Source: Rhodospirillaceae bacterium LM-1 (GTDB lineage: Bacteria > Pseudomonadota > Alphaproteobacteria > Rhodospirillales > WMHbin7). Taken from it: a stretch of 64,000 bases of DNA. Shown piece by piece: positions 56,510 through 64,000 of this stretch. The first letter of the stretch is position 1; every line of letters starts with the position of its first letter. Both the position numbers and the translations under genes were made by a program. A model generated the notes under the pieces. The model was not told where the DNA came from and ran no database searches. It saw only the letters and a program-made list of their open reading frames with translations. The stretch covers positions 310,803 through 374,802 of the forward strand of contig CACUVI010000023.1 in NCBI GenBank assembly GCA_902725215.1, written 5' to 3'.

Positions 56510-57907
56510 ATGAGCGTTGACATCACCATCCGGCCGCAAACTCCCAGTCACACCTTGACCGACTGGAATCCCGACGATCCCGCCTACTGGGAGGCAAAGG
56601 GAAAGCGCGTAGCCTACCGCAACCTGTTCATCTCCATGCCCTCATTGCTGCTGGCGTTTGCGGTGTGGATGGTGTGGTCGGTGGTGGTCGTCAACCTGCC
56701 CAACATCGGCTTCAAGTTCGATACCGACCAGCTGTTCTGGTTGGCGGCTTTGCCGGGTCTGTCCGGCGCCACATTGCGCATCTTCTATTCGTTCATGGTG
56801 CCGATCTTCGGCGGACGTTTGTGGACGACGCTATCGACGGCGTCGCTGCTGTTGCCGGCGGCTGGCGCTGGCATGGCGGTGCAAGATCCGACGACGCCTT
56901 ATGGGGTGTTCTTGGTTCTGGCCCTGCTTTGCGGGTTTGGCGGCGGCAACTTCGCCTCCTCGATGGCCAATATCAGCTTCTTCTTCCCCCGCTCGAAGAA
57001 AGGCATGGCGTTGGGCCTGAATGCCGGTATCGGCAATATCGGCGTCTCGGTTGTGCAATTCGTCGTACCCCTGGTGATTGCAGGCGCCGTGTTCGGCGCT
57101 ATGGGCGGCGAAGCCCAGACTTGGGCCAAAGGCGACGTGACCAAGCAGATGTGGCTGCAGAATGCCGGTTTCATCTGGGTGCCGTTCATCATTGCCTGCA
57201 GCTTGGCCGCTTGGTTCGGCATGAATGATCTTTCGACTGCCAAGGCGTCGTTCTCGGATCAGGCCATCATCTTCAAGCGCAAGCACAATTGGATTATGTG
57301 CTGGCTGTATATCGGAACCTTCGGCTCCTTCATCGGCTATTCGGCGGGTTTCCCGCTGCTGATCAAGACGCAGTTCACTGACATCAATCCGCTGACCTAC
57401 GCCTTCCTTGGCCCCCTGGTTGGATCGATTTCACGCGTCATTGGCGGATTCCTTTCCGACAAACTTGGCGGTGGCAGGGTTACGTTCTGGACTTTCTTGC
57501 TGATGATAGGCGCCGTTTTTGGGGTGCTGCATTTCCTGGAAGCCAAGAATTTCGAGGGTTTCCTGGCCATGTTCCTGCTTTTGTTCGCAGGTACCGGCGT
57601 TGGCAACGCTTCGACCTTCCAGATGATCCCCATCATCTTCCAGGCAGAGCAGCGCCGTTTGAACACGGGCCGCTTGGACGAAACCGAAATCAACAAGATG
57701 GCCAGCAAGGAAGCTGCGGCAGTGCTGGGGTTCAGCTCGGCCTTGGCGGCCTACGGCGCCTTCTTCATCCCCAAAGGTTATGGCACCTCGATCAGCATGA
57801 CCGGCGGACCCGAAGCCGCGCTGTACGCCTTCATCATCTTCTACGTCACCTGCGTTATGGCCACCTGGTGGTGGTATTCGCGCGGGAATGCCGAGATCAA
57901 GTGCTGA
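56510..57907 (+). CDS. Nitrate/nitrite transporter, NarK2-type MFS
   Basis: A 465 aa MFS transporter with an extended hydrophilic N-terminus (about 30 residues). The nitrate signature GFGGGNFASSMANISFFFPRSKKG and GIGNIGVSVVQFVVPLVI are typical of the NarK2 branch, thought to exchange nitrate for nitrite. It differs clearly from the upstream NarK, so the pair is not a recent duplicate. Two-component transport (import, then antiport) supports NarG in the cytoplasm. It precedes narG by 23 bases. Confidence 0.92.
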   Translation: MSVDITIRPQTPSHTLTDWNPDDPAYWEAKGKRVAYRNLFISMPSLLLAFAVWMVWSVVVVNLPNIGFKFDTDQLFWLAALPGLSGATLRIFYSFMVPIFGGRLWTTLSTASLLLPAAGAGMAVQDPTTPYGVFLVLALLCGFGGGNFASSMANISFFFPRSKKGMALGLNAGIGNIGVSVVQFVVPLVIAGAVFGAMGGEAQTWAKGDVTKQMWLQNAGFIWVPFIIACSLAAWFGMNDLSTAKASFSDQAIIFKRKHNWIMCWLYIGTFGSFIGYSAGFPLLIKTQFTDINPLTYAFLGPLVGSISRVIGGFLSDKLGGGRVTFWTFLLMIGAVFGVLHFLEAKNFEGFLAMFLLLFAGTGVGNASTFQMIPIIFQAEQRRLNTGRLDETEINKMASKEAAAVLGFSSALAAYGAFFIPKGYGTSISMTGGPEAALYAFIIFYVTCVMATWWWYSRGNAEIKC

Positions 57908-57930
57908 TTGCATAGGAAAGGTTGAACGCC

Positions 57931-60900
57931 ATGAGTCATTTCCTCGATCGCCTCCTGTTTTTGAAGAAGACCACTGGTTCTTTTTCAGGCTCTCACGGGA
58001 TCGTCACCAACGAAAGCCGTGAATGGGAAGACGCCTACCGTTCGCGCTGGCAACATGACAAGGTCGTGCGTTCGACCCATGGCGTGAATTGCACCGGCGG
58101 ATGTTCCTGGAAAATCTTCGTCAAGAACGGGCTTGTCTCGTTCGAGATGCAGCAGACGGATTATCCCAGGACCCGCACGGACATGCCCAACCACGAACCC
58201 AGGGGCTGCCAGCGCGGCGCCAGCTTCTCGTGGTATCTGTATTCGCCGCATCGGGTGAAGTATCCGCTGATCCGCGGACGCCTGCTCGAAATGTACCGCG
58301 CCGAACGCAAGAAGGGCAAGGACGCGGTCGAGGCCTGGACGGCCATTCAAGCCGACCCCGCCAAGCGCAAGAAATATACGGCGGTGCGCGGTTTGGGCGG
58401 ATTTGTGCGCGCCAGCTGGGACGAGGTGGTCGAGATTATCGCGGCCGCCAATATCCACACCATCAAGAAGTGGGGTCCAGATCGCATTTTCGGCTTCTCG
58501 CCCATTCCGGCGATGTCGATGCTTTCCTACGCGGCCGGTTCGCGCTATCTGTCGCTGATCGGCGGCGCTTGCGGCTCGTTCTACGACTGGTATTGCGATC
58601 TTCCCGCCGCCAGCCCGCAGACCTGGGGCGAGCAGACCGACGTGCCGGAAGCGGCCGACTGGTACAACTCGACCTATATCATCATCACCGGCGCCAATCT
58701 GCCGATGACCAGAACGCCTGACGCTCACTTTGCCACCGAAGTGCGCTACAAGGGCGCCAAGATCGTTTCGATGGCGCCCGACTATGCCGAATATGTGAAG
58801 TTCGCCGACTTGTGGATGCCGGTCAAGCAGGGTACGGATTCGGCGGCGTTTCTGGCCATGGGCCATGTTGCGCTCAACGAATTCCACGTCAAGAATCAGG
58901 ACCCGTACTTCCAGGAATACGCGCGAACCTATACCGATCTGCCCATGCAGGTCATGTTGCGCCCGCATGGCGAGGGCTATGCCTCCGACCGTCTGCTGCG
59001 CGCCTCCGACTTTGACGGCGCACTGGGCGAAAGCAACAATCCCGACTGGAAGACGATCGTCTATGACGAGATCACGAAGAGCTTCGTGGCGCCGAATGGA
59101 TCGGTTGGTTTCCGCTGGGGCGAAGAGGGCAAGTGGAACATCCTGCCCAAGAACGCCGCCAATCAGTCGGAGATCCGCGCCGAACTGACTTGCGTCAGCC
59201 ACAAGGATGCGATTGTCTCCGTCGGCTTCCCGCATTTCAATGAGGGCGAGCCTGACCTGCTGTATCGCAATGTGCCGGTGCGCAAGCTGAAGTTGGCGGA
59301 TGGCACGGAAGCGTTGGTTGCCTCCGTCTTTGATCTGATGGTCGCCCAATACGGCATCGATCGCGGACTGGGTGGGGCCAACGTCGCCAGTTCCTATGAT
59401 GACGCCAATGTCGCTTATACGCCCGCCTGGGCCGAGAAGGTGACGGGCGTGAAAAAGGCCGATCTGATCCGCACGGGCCGCGAATTCGCGGACAACGCCT
59501 CCAAGACCAAAGGCAAGTCGATGGTCATCCTGGGGGCCGCGATCAATCACTGGTACCACAATGACATGAGCTACCGCAGCATCATGAATTTGCTGCATAT
59601 GTGCGGTTGCGTGGGCCAATCGGGCGGCGGCTGGGCGCATTATGTGGGCCAAGAAAAGCTGCGCCCGCAGGCTGGCTGGGCGCCGGTTGCCTTTGCGCTC
59701 GACTGGCAGCGTCCGCCTCGCCACATGAACTCGACCACCTTCTGGTACTTCCACACAGATCAGTGGCGCTACGAAACCGTGTCGGCCGACGGTCTGTTGG
59801 CCCCCACGGCCAAGGCGAAGTACAAAGGCTATATGCTGGCCGACTACAACGTCGTCTCGCAGCGCTTGGGCTGGTTGCCATCCGCTCCGCACTTCAACCG
59901 GAATCCGCTTGAGATCGTGGACGAAGCCGAGAAGAACGGCGCCACGGATGAAGCGGGCGTCGGCAAATATATGGTCGAGCAGCTTAAAAGCGGCAAGCTC
60001 GACTTCGCTTACGCCGACATCGACGCGCCCGAGAATCATGTCCGCAACCTGTTCGTCTGGCGCTCGAATCTGCTGGGCTGTTCGGCCAAGGGTCACGAAT
60101 ATTTTCTAAAACACTTGATCGGCGCTCAGAACGGCGTGCTGCAAGAAGGCACGCACGGCAACAAGTCCAAGGAGATCAAGTGGCACGAGAATGGGCCAAC
60201 CGCCAAGTTGGACTTGATGGTGGACATCAATTTCCGTCTGAACTCGACGGGCGCTTATTCGGACATCATTCTTCCCACGGCCACTTGGTACGAGAAGAAC
60301 GATCTGAACACCACCGACATGCATCCATTCGTGCATCCCTTGTCCGAGGCGGTCAGCCCGGCTTGGGAGTCTCGTTCAGACTGGCAGATTTTCCAGACCA
60401 TTGCCGAGGTCTTCTCGGGCTTGGCTGCTAAGCATCTGGGCACCAGGAAGGATGTGGTGGCGCTGCCCATGCATCATGACTCGCCTTTCGAACTGGCGCA
60501 GCCATTGGGCGTCAAGGACTGGAAGAAAGGCGAATGCGAGCCGGTGCCCGGCAAGACCATGCCGCTCTTGAAGGTGGTTACCCGCGATTATGGCGAAACG
60601 CACAAGAAGTTCTGTGCGATTGGTCCTTTGATGAAAAAGCTGGGCAACAACATCAAGGGCATTGATTGGAACACGGATGCCGAATACGAGGAGCTGAAGG
60701 ATCTGAACGGCGTCATCCGCGAGGAAGGCATCAGCAAAGGCATGCCCAGCATCGCGGACGACATCGCGGCCTGCGAGGCCGTGCTGCGCATGGCACCCGA
60801 GACCAACGGCGAAGTGGCCCACAAGTCTTGGACGTCACTGTCCAAGAAAACCGGCATCGACCATCACCATTTGTATGCCGGTCGCCATGAGGAGAAGATC

Positions 60901-61683
60901 ACCTTCCGCGATATCCAGGCCCAGCCGCGTAAGATCATCACGGCGCCGACTTGGTCGGGCATTGAATCCGAGAAAGTGTCCTACAACGCGGGCTATACAA
61001 ACATCCACGAGCACATTCCTTTCCGCACACTAAGCGGGCGGGCACAGTTCTATCAGGATCATGAATGGATGCTGGATTTCGGCGAGGGTTTCTGCGCCTA
61101 TCGCCCCGGCATCAACATGAAGTCGCACGACATCATCCCCGAAGCGGTCAAATCAAAGCCGCATCTGGTGTTGAACTGGATTACTCCGCATTCGAAATGG
61201 GGCATCCATTCGACTTATCAAGATAACCTGCGCATGTTGAACTTGTTCCGCGGCGGCCCATACATCTGGCTGGCCGAAGACGAGGCCAAGAAGGCAGGCA
61301 TCGAGGATAATGACTGGATCGAGGCCGTCAACGCCAATGGCGCGACGGTGGCCCGAGCGGTGGTGTCGCAACGCATTCCTCTGGGCATGGCGATGATGTA
61401 TCACGCCCAGGAGAAGACGGTGAACGTTCCTGGTTCGCCCAGCACCGGCAAACGCGGCGGCATCTTGAATTCGGTCACGCGCGTTGTGGTCAAGCCGACC
61501 AACATGATCGGCGGCTATGCCCAGCTTGCCTATGGCTTCAATTACTACGGAACCGTGGGAACGCAGCGCGACGAATTCGTCGTTATCCATAAGATCGAAG
61601 ACAAGGATGTCGACTGGCTTGAAAGGCCGCTGACGCCCGAGCGGGAAGCTCAGCTTAACCCGCCGCGCATCGGCTCCAAGTAA
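57931..61683 (+). CDS. narG: Respiratory nitrate reductase alpha subunit
   Basis: A 1250 aa catalytic subunit reducing nitrate to nitrite at a bis-MGD molybdenum on the cytoplasmic face. The special Fe-S cluster ligands are H50-x3-C54-x3-C58-x34-C93 in HGVNCTGGCSW and RGCQRG; D223 in CDLPAASP is at the position of the aspartate Mo ligand, followed by TWGEQTDVPEAADWYNS. Length is usual. ATG 57931, preceded by AGGAAAGG, is used instead of TTG 57922. Electrons arrive via NarH from NarI. It is regulated with narK through the upstream operator. Confidence 0.98.
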   Translation: MSHFLDRLLFLKKTTGSFSGSHGIVTNESREWEDAYRSRWQHDKVVRSTHGVNCTGGCSWKIFVKNGLVSFEMQQTDYPRTRTDMPNHEPRGCQRGASFSWYLYSPHRVKYPLIRGRLLEMYRAERKKGKDAVEAWTAIQADPAKRKKYTAVRGLGGFVRASWDEVVEIIAAANIHTIKKWGPDRIFGFSPIPAMSMLSYAAGSRYLSLIGGACGSFYDWYCDLPAASPQTWGEQTDVPEAADWYNSTYIIITGANLPMTRTPDAHFATEVRYKGAKIVSMAPDYAEYVKFADLWMPVKQGTDSAAFLAMGHVALNEFHVKNQDPYFQEYARTYTDLPMQVMLRPHGEGYASDRLLRASDFDGALGESNNPDWKTIVYDEITKSFVAPNGSVGFRWGEEGKWNILPKNAANQSEIRAELTCVSHKDAIVSVGFPHFNEGEPDLLYRNVPVRKLKLADGTEALVASVFDLMVAQYGIDRGLGGANVASSYDDANVAYTPAWAEKVTGVKKADLIRTGREFADNASKTKGKSMVILGAAINHWYHNDMSYRSIMNLLHMCGCVGQSGGGWAHYVGQEKLRPQAGWAPVAFALDWQRPPRHMNSTTFWYFHTDQWRYETVSADGLLAPTAKAKYKGYMLADYNVVSQRLGWLPSAPHFNRNPLEIVDEAEKNGATDEAGVGKYMVEQLKSGKLDFAYADIDAPENHVRNLFVWRSNLLGCSAKGHEYFLKHLIGAQNGVLQEGTHGNKSKEIKWHENGPTAKLDLMVDINFRLNSTGAYSDIILPTATWYEKNDLNTTDMHPFVHPLSEAVSPAWESRSDWQIFQTIAEVFSGLAAKHLGTRKDVVALPMHHDSPFELAQPLGVKDWKKGECEPVPGKTMPLLKVVTRDYGETHKKFCAIGPLMKKLGNNIKGIDWNTDAEYEELKDLNGVIREEGISKGMPSIADDIAACEAVLRMAPETNGEVAHKSWTSLSKKTGIDHHHLYAGRHEEKITFRDIQAQPRKIITAPTWSGIESEKVSYNAGYTNIHEHIPFRTLSGRAQFYQDHEWMLDFGEGFCAYRPGINMKSHDIIPEAVKSKPHLVLNWITPHSKWGIHSTYQDNLRMLNLFRGGPYIWLAEDEAKKAGIEDNDWIEAVNANGATVARAVVSQRIPLGMAMMYHAQEKTVNVPGSPSTGKRGGILNSVTRVVVKPTNMIGGYAQLAYGFNYYGTVGTQRDEFVVIHKIEDKDVDWLERPLTPEREAQLNPPRIGSK

Positions 61684-61707
61684 GACGGCCAGGATCAGGA
61701 GAGTGCC

Positions 61708-63252
61708 ATGAAAATTCGTGCACAGTTCGCTATGGTGTTCAATCTTGACAAGTGCATCGGCTGTCATACCTGCTCGGTGACTTGCAAGAACGTTTGGACC
61801 AACCGCAAGGGCGTTGAATACGCTTGGTTCAACAATGTCGAATCGAAGCCCGGCATCGGTTATCCCCGCGATTGGGAAAACCAGAAGAAATGGAACGGGG
61901 GTTGGATCGTTGAAATGGGCAAGCTCAAGCTGAGATCGGGCAGCCGAACCAGCCGCTTGGCCAACATTTTCCTCAATCCCGACCTGCCGGAAGTGGACGA
62001 CTATTACGAACCGTTCACCTTCGATTACGGCCATTTGCAAAAAGCCCCTTTGTCGGAAGCCGCGCCCACGGCGCGCCCCATCTCGCAGATTACCGGCGAG
62101 AGGATGGAGAAGATCCATTGGGGTCCGAACTGGGAAGACGATCTGGCGGGCGAATTCTCAAAGCGTTCGCAGGACCAGAATTTCAAGGATATCGAGAAGT
62201 CGATCTACAAGGCTTTCGAGAACACCTTCCATATGTACCTGCCGCGCATCTGCAATCACTGCCTCAATCCGGCGTGTATTGCGGCCTGTCCGTCGGGTTC
62301 GATCTACAAGCGCGAGGAAGACGGCATCGTCCTGGTCGATCAAGACAAGTGTCGCGGCTGGCGCATGTGCATTTCGTCCTGCCCCTACAAGAAGGTTTTC
62401 TACAACTGGGAATCCGGCAAGGCCGAAAAATGCATCGGTTGCTATCCGCGCGTTGAATCCGGCATGCCGACGGTTTGTTCGGAATCTTGCGTCGGGCGCA
62501 TCCGCTCGAACGGCATCATGCTTTACGATGCCGACAAGATCGAAGCCCTTGCTTCGGTTAAGAACGAGCAGGACATTTACGACGCCCATCTGTCGATCTT
62601 CCTTGATCCCAACGATCCCAAGGTGATCGCCGAGGCCAGGGAGCAGGGCATTCCCGACAATTGGATAAAGGCGGCCCAGGAATCGCCCATCTACAAGATG
62701 GCGGTGGAATGGCAGATCGCTTTCCCGATGCATCCGGAATTCCGCACGCTGCCCATGGTCTGGTACGTTCCGCCGCTGTCGCCCGTGCAGTCGCAGATCG
62801 ATCAAGGAAATCTGCCAACGGCACCCGATGGCTGTTTGCCGATCAGTACGGCGCTTCGCATGCCGCTGAAGTATCTGGCCAACCTGCTGACGGCGGGCAA
62901 GGTCGAACCGGTGATGAAGGCGCTGAATCGCATGATCGCCATGCGCAGCTATCAGCGTTCCATTCATGTCGATGGCAAGCCTGATACGCGGGCGCTTGAC
63001 GCTGTCGGCATGACCGAGCAACAGGCTCAGGACATGTATCAGCTGATCGCCATTGCGAACTATGAAGACCGTTTCGTCATTCCGACCAGTCAGGCGGAGT
63101 TGAACATCGAAGACTTCCATGGTTTCCAAGGCCAGAACGGCTTTGGTTTTGGCAATGCGGCTTCGGCAGGCAGCCAGGGCTGGTCGCTGTTCCCGGAACG
63201 CAGAAAACAGACGGTCGAGAACCTCGATCCGCCCGTCGAAGCGGCCGAGTAG
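61708..63252 (+). CDS. narH: Respiratory nitrate reductase beta subunit
   Basis: A 514 aa iron-sulfur subunit with four cluster-binding groups: CIGCHTCSVTC near 16-26, CNHCLNPACIAACPSG near 184-199, then CRGWRMCISSCP, in which Trp takes the place of one Cys so that cluster is 3Fe-4S as in NarH, and CIGCYPR with CSESC near 262. It passes electrons from NarI hemes to NarG. It follows narG by 24 bases, with a good AGGAGAG site, and precedes narJ by 11 bases. Confidence 0.98.
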   Translation: MKIRAQFAMVFNLDKCIGCHTCSVTCKNVWTNRKGVEYAWFNNVESKPGIGYPRDWENQKKWNGGWIVEMGKLKLRSGSRTSRLANIFLNPDLPEVDDYYEPFTFDYGHLQKAPLSEAAPTARPISQITGERMEKIHWGPNWEDDLAGEFSKRSQDQNFKDIEKSIYKAFENTFHMYLPRICNHCLNPACIAACPSGSIYKREEDGIVLVDQDKCRGWRMCISSCPYKKVFYNWESGKAEKCIGCYPRVESGMPTVCSESCVGRIRSNGIMLYDADKIEALASVKNEQDIYDAHLSIFLDPNDPKVIAEAREQGIPDNWIKAAQESPIYKMAVEWQIAFPMHPEFRTLPMVWYVPPLSPVQSQIDQGNLPTAPDGCLPISTALRMPLKYLANLLTAGKVEPVMKALNRMIAMRSYQRSIHVDGKPDTRALDAVGMTEQQAQDMYQLIAIANYEDRFVIPTSQAELNIEDFHGFQGQNGFGFGNAASAGSQGWSLFPERRKQTVENLDPPVEAAE

Positions 63253-63263
63253 GGGAGGCGAAG

Positions 63264-63848
63264 ATGTCCACGTATAAGCTGATTTCCGTTCTTCTGGATT
63301 ATCCCAGCGAGGAATTGCTGGGAAATCTGGGGGAAATCCAACGCCGGGCGGCGACCGAGAGTGGTCTAAGTTTTGAGAATCTGGAAAGGCTCACTCATTT
63401 TCTGGCCTATCTGGGAAGCGTCGATCTTCTCGATCTTCAAGCCGAGTATGTCCAAACTTTCGACATGACGCCCGAACACAGCCTGCATCTGACCCACCAT
63501 CTTTGCGGCGATGACAGAAACCGTGGCCCGGCCCTGATCGAACTGACGGAGCTGTATCGCACGCGGGGGTTCGAAATTCCCGACAACGAGTTGCCCGACT
63601 ATCTGCCGCTTGTTCTGGAATTCCTGCATACGCTTCCAGCAGAAGAAGCGCAGGGCTTTCTGGCAGAGGCTGGCCGGGTGGTGGCTATCATTGCCGCCAA
63701 TCTCGAACGTTCCGCCAGCCCCTGGCATGCAGGCCTTCGAATTTTGGCCGACATGTCTGGATACAAGGATGACCCGAAGGCTTGCGGCGAGGATATGCGT
63801 CCGACCAAGGACGTCTGTCAGTCCGCCTGCGGCGCCATGATCGATTAG
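63264..63848 (+). CDS. narJ: Nitrate reductase assembly chaperone NarJ
   Basis: A 194 aa TorD/NarJ-family helical protein. LISVLLDYPSEELLGNLGEI at the start, a YVQTFDMTPEHSLHLTHHLCGDDRNRG block (near 65-90) and ELPDYLPLVLEFL are the family core. It holds immature NarG for cofactor insertion and membrane attachment and is not part of the final enzyme. The C-terminus keeps the Cys-containing QSACGAM tail. It lies 11 bases after narH and 12 before narI. Confidence 0.96.
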   Translation: MSTYKLISVLLDYPSEELLGNLGEIQRRAATESGLSFENLERLTHFLAYLGSVDLLDLQAEYVQTFDMTPEHSLHLTHHLCGDDRNRGPALIELTELYRTRGFEIPDNELPDYLPLVLEFLHTLPAEEAQGFLAEAGRVVAIIAANLERSASPWHAGLRILADMSGYKDDPKACGEDMRPTKDVCQSACGAMID

Positions 63849-63860
63849 GAGATTTCTGCC

Positions 63861-64000
63861 ATGCTCGACAAATTCTTATTCGGAGCCTATCCGTATCTGG
63901 CCCTGGCCATCTTCCTGATCGGTAGTTGGGTCCGTTTCGATCACGAACAGTACAGCTGGAAGGCTGACTCGACGCAATTCCTGTCCAAATCAGGCATGCG
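63861..64000 (+). CDS. narI: Respiratory nitrate reductase gamma subunit (partial, runs off the end)
   Basis: The first 46 codons only, beginning MLDKFLFGAYPYLALAIFLIGSW, then RFDHEQYSWKADST; the first transmembrane helix and the following loop match NarI, the diheme cytochrome b that oxidises quinol and anchors NarGH. TTAGGAG lies ten bases before the ATG at 63861. The remainder, including the heme-ligand histidines, is beyond the window. Confidence 0.93.
   Translation, partial: MLDKFLFGAYPYLALAIFLIGSWVRFDHEQYSWKADSTQFLSKSGM

Noticed and set aside
57985-60096. 703-codon open frame on the minus strand opposite narG
   Set aside because: It lies entirely antisense to a textbook narG, has no family motif, and long opposite-strand frames are expected in GC-rich coding DNA.

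Overview
The window looks like chromosome from a free-living, metabolically flexible alphaproteobacterium. I would guess Rhodospirillales, close to Magnetospirillum or Phaeospirillum. This rests on the GC-rich coding bias, dense packing, ATGA-type gene overlaps, DUF1127, an EnvZ/OmpR-like pair, the narKK-GHJI respiratory operon and the many signalling proteins. The assignment is inference from gene content. I saw no rRNA, tRNA, CRISPR array, insertion sequence or prophage.

Layout. 0.1-7.9 kb is a signalling block. A minus-strand diguanylate cyclase with a diiron (ODP-type) sensor domain diverges from a FIST-domain sensor, a PAS-rich hybrid histidine kinase and an HD-GYP response regulator, which are tightly coupled. 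8.0-10.7 kb holds a lone molybdopterin oxidoreductase behind a long operator-like inverted repeat. 11-15.2 kb carries a small secreted protein, a second HD-GYP regulator and a chemoreceptor. 15.7-18.4 kb is a sulfur-relay cluster (DsrE-like, TusA, sulfide:quinone reductase-like flavoprotein, DUF1641) plus a second, separately promoted TusA. 18.7-24.8 kb is mostly housekeeping: K+ channel, pteridine reductase-like SDR, folB, uvrC, pgsA, a MobB-like protein without a P-loop, moaD and moaE.

24.8-26 kb is a PIN toxin / ribbon-helix-helix antitoxin pair coupled to a third unknown gene. 26-31.5 kb has ilvE, a MarR regulator, an OmpR/EnvZ-type pair, a secreted protein that appears frameshifted, queC and a queuosine-precursor-type transporter. 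31.6-36.5 kb has a hybrid kinase and a DivL-like pseudokinase with Ala at the phospho-acceptor position. 36.5-41.3 kb holds rubrerythrin, HU, a GH1 glycosidase, a Sel1-repeat protein, an orphan terminator hairpin and a DUF1127 protein. 41.5-46.7 kb is a sugar-nucleotide operon (galU, ugd, pgm, phosphomannomutase). 46.7-49.7 kb is a sensor kinase with two tandem periplasmic solute-binding-like proteins. 50-54 kb has a phnM homologue, an isochorismatase-family hydrolase, an AIG2-like protein, a SPOR-tailed D,D-carboxypeptidase and a small cysteine-rich protein. 54.2-64 kb is nitrate respiration: a Crp/Fnr regulator divergent from narK1-narK2-narG-narH-narJ-narI, with narI cut by the window end and a near-perfect FNR/NNR-type palindrome in the divergent gap.

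How it fits together. The moaD/moaE genes would serve the two molybdoenzymes (NarG and the lone oxidoreductase). The Crp/Fnr protein and the palindrome give a plausible oxygen or nitrogen-oxide switch for nar. The diiron-sensor cyclase and the FIST-kinase-HD-GYP operon could couple oxygen or NO to cyclic-di-GMP in opposite directions. The functional links between blocks are inference from gene order.
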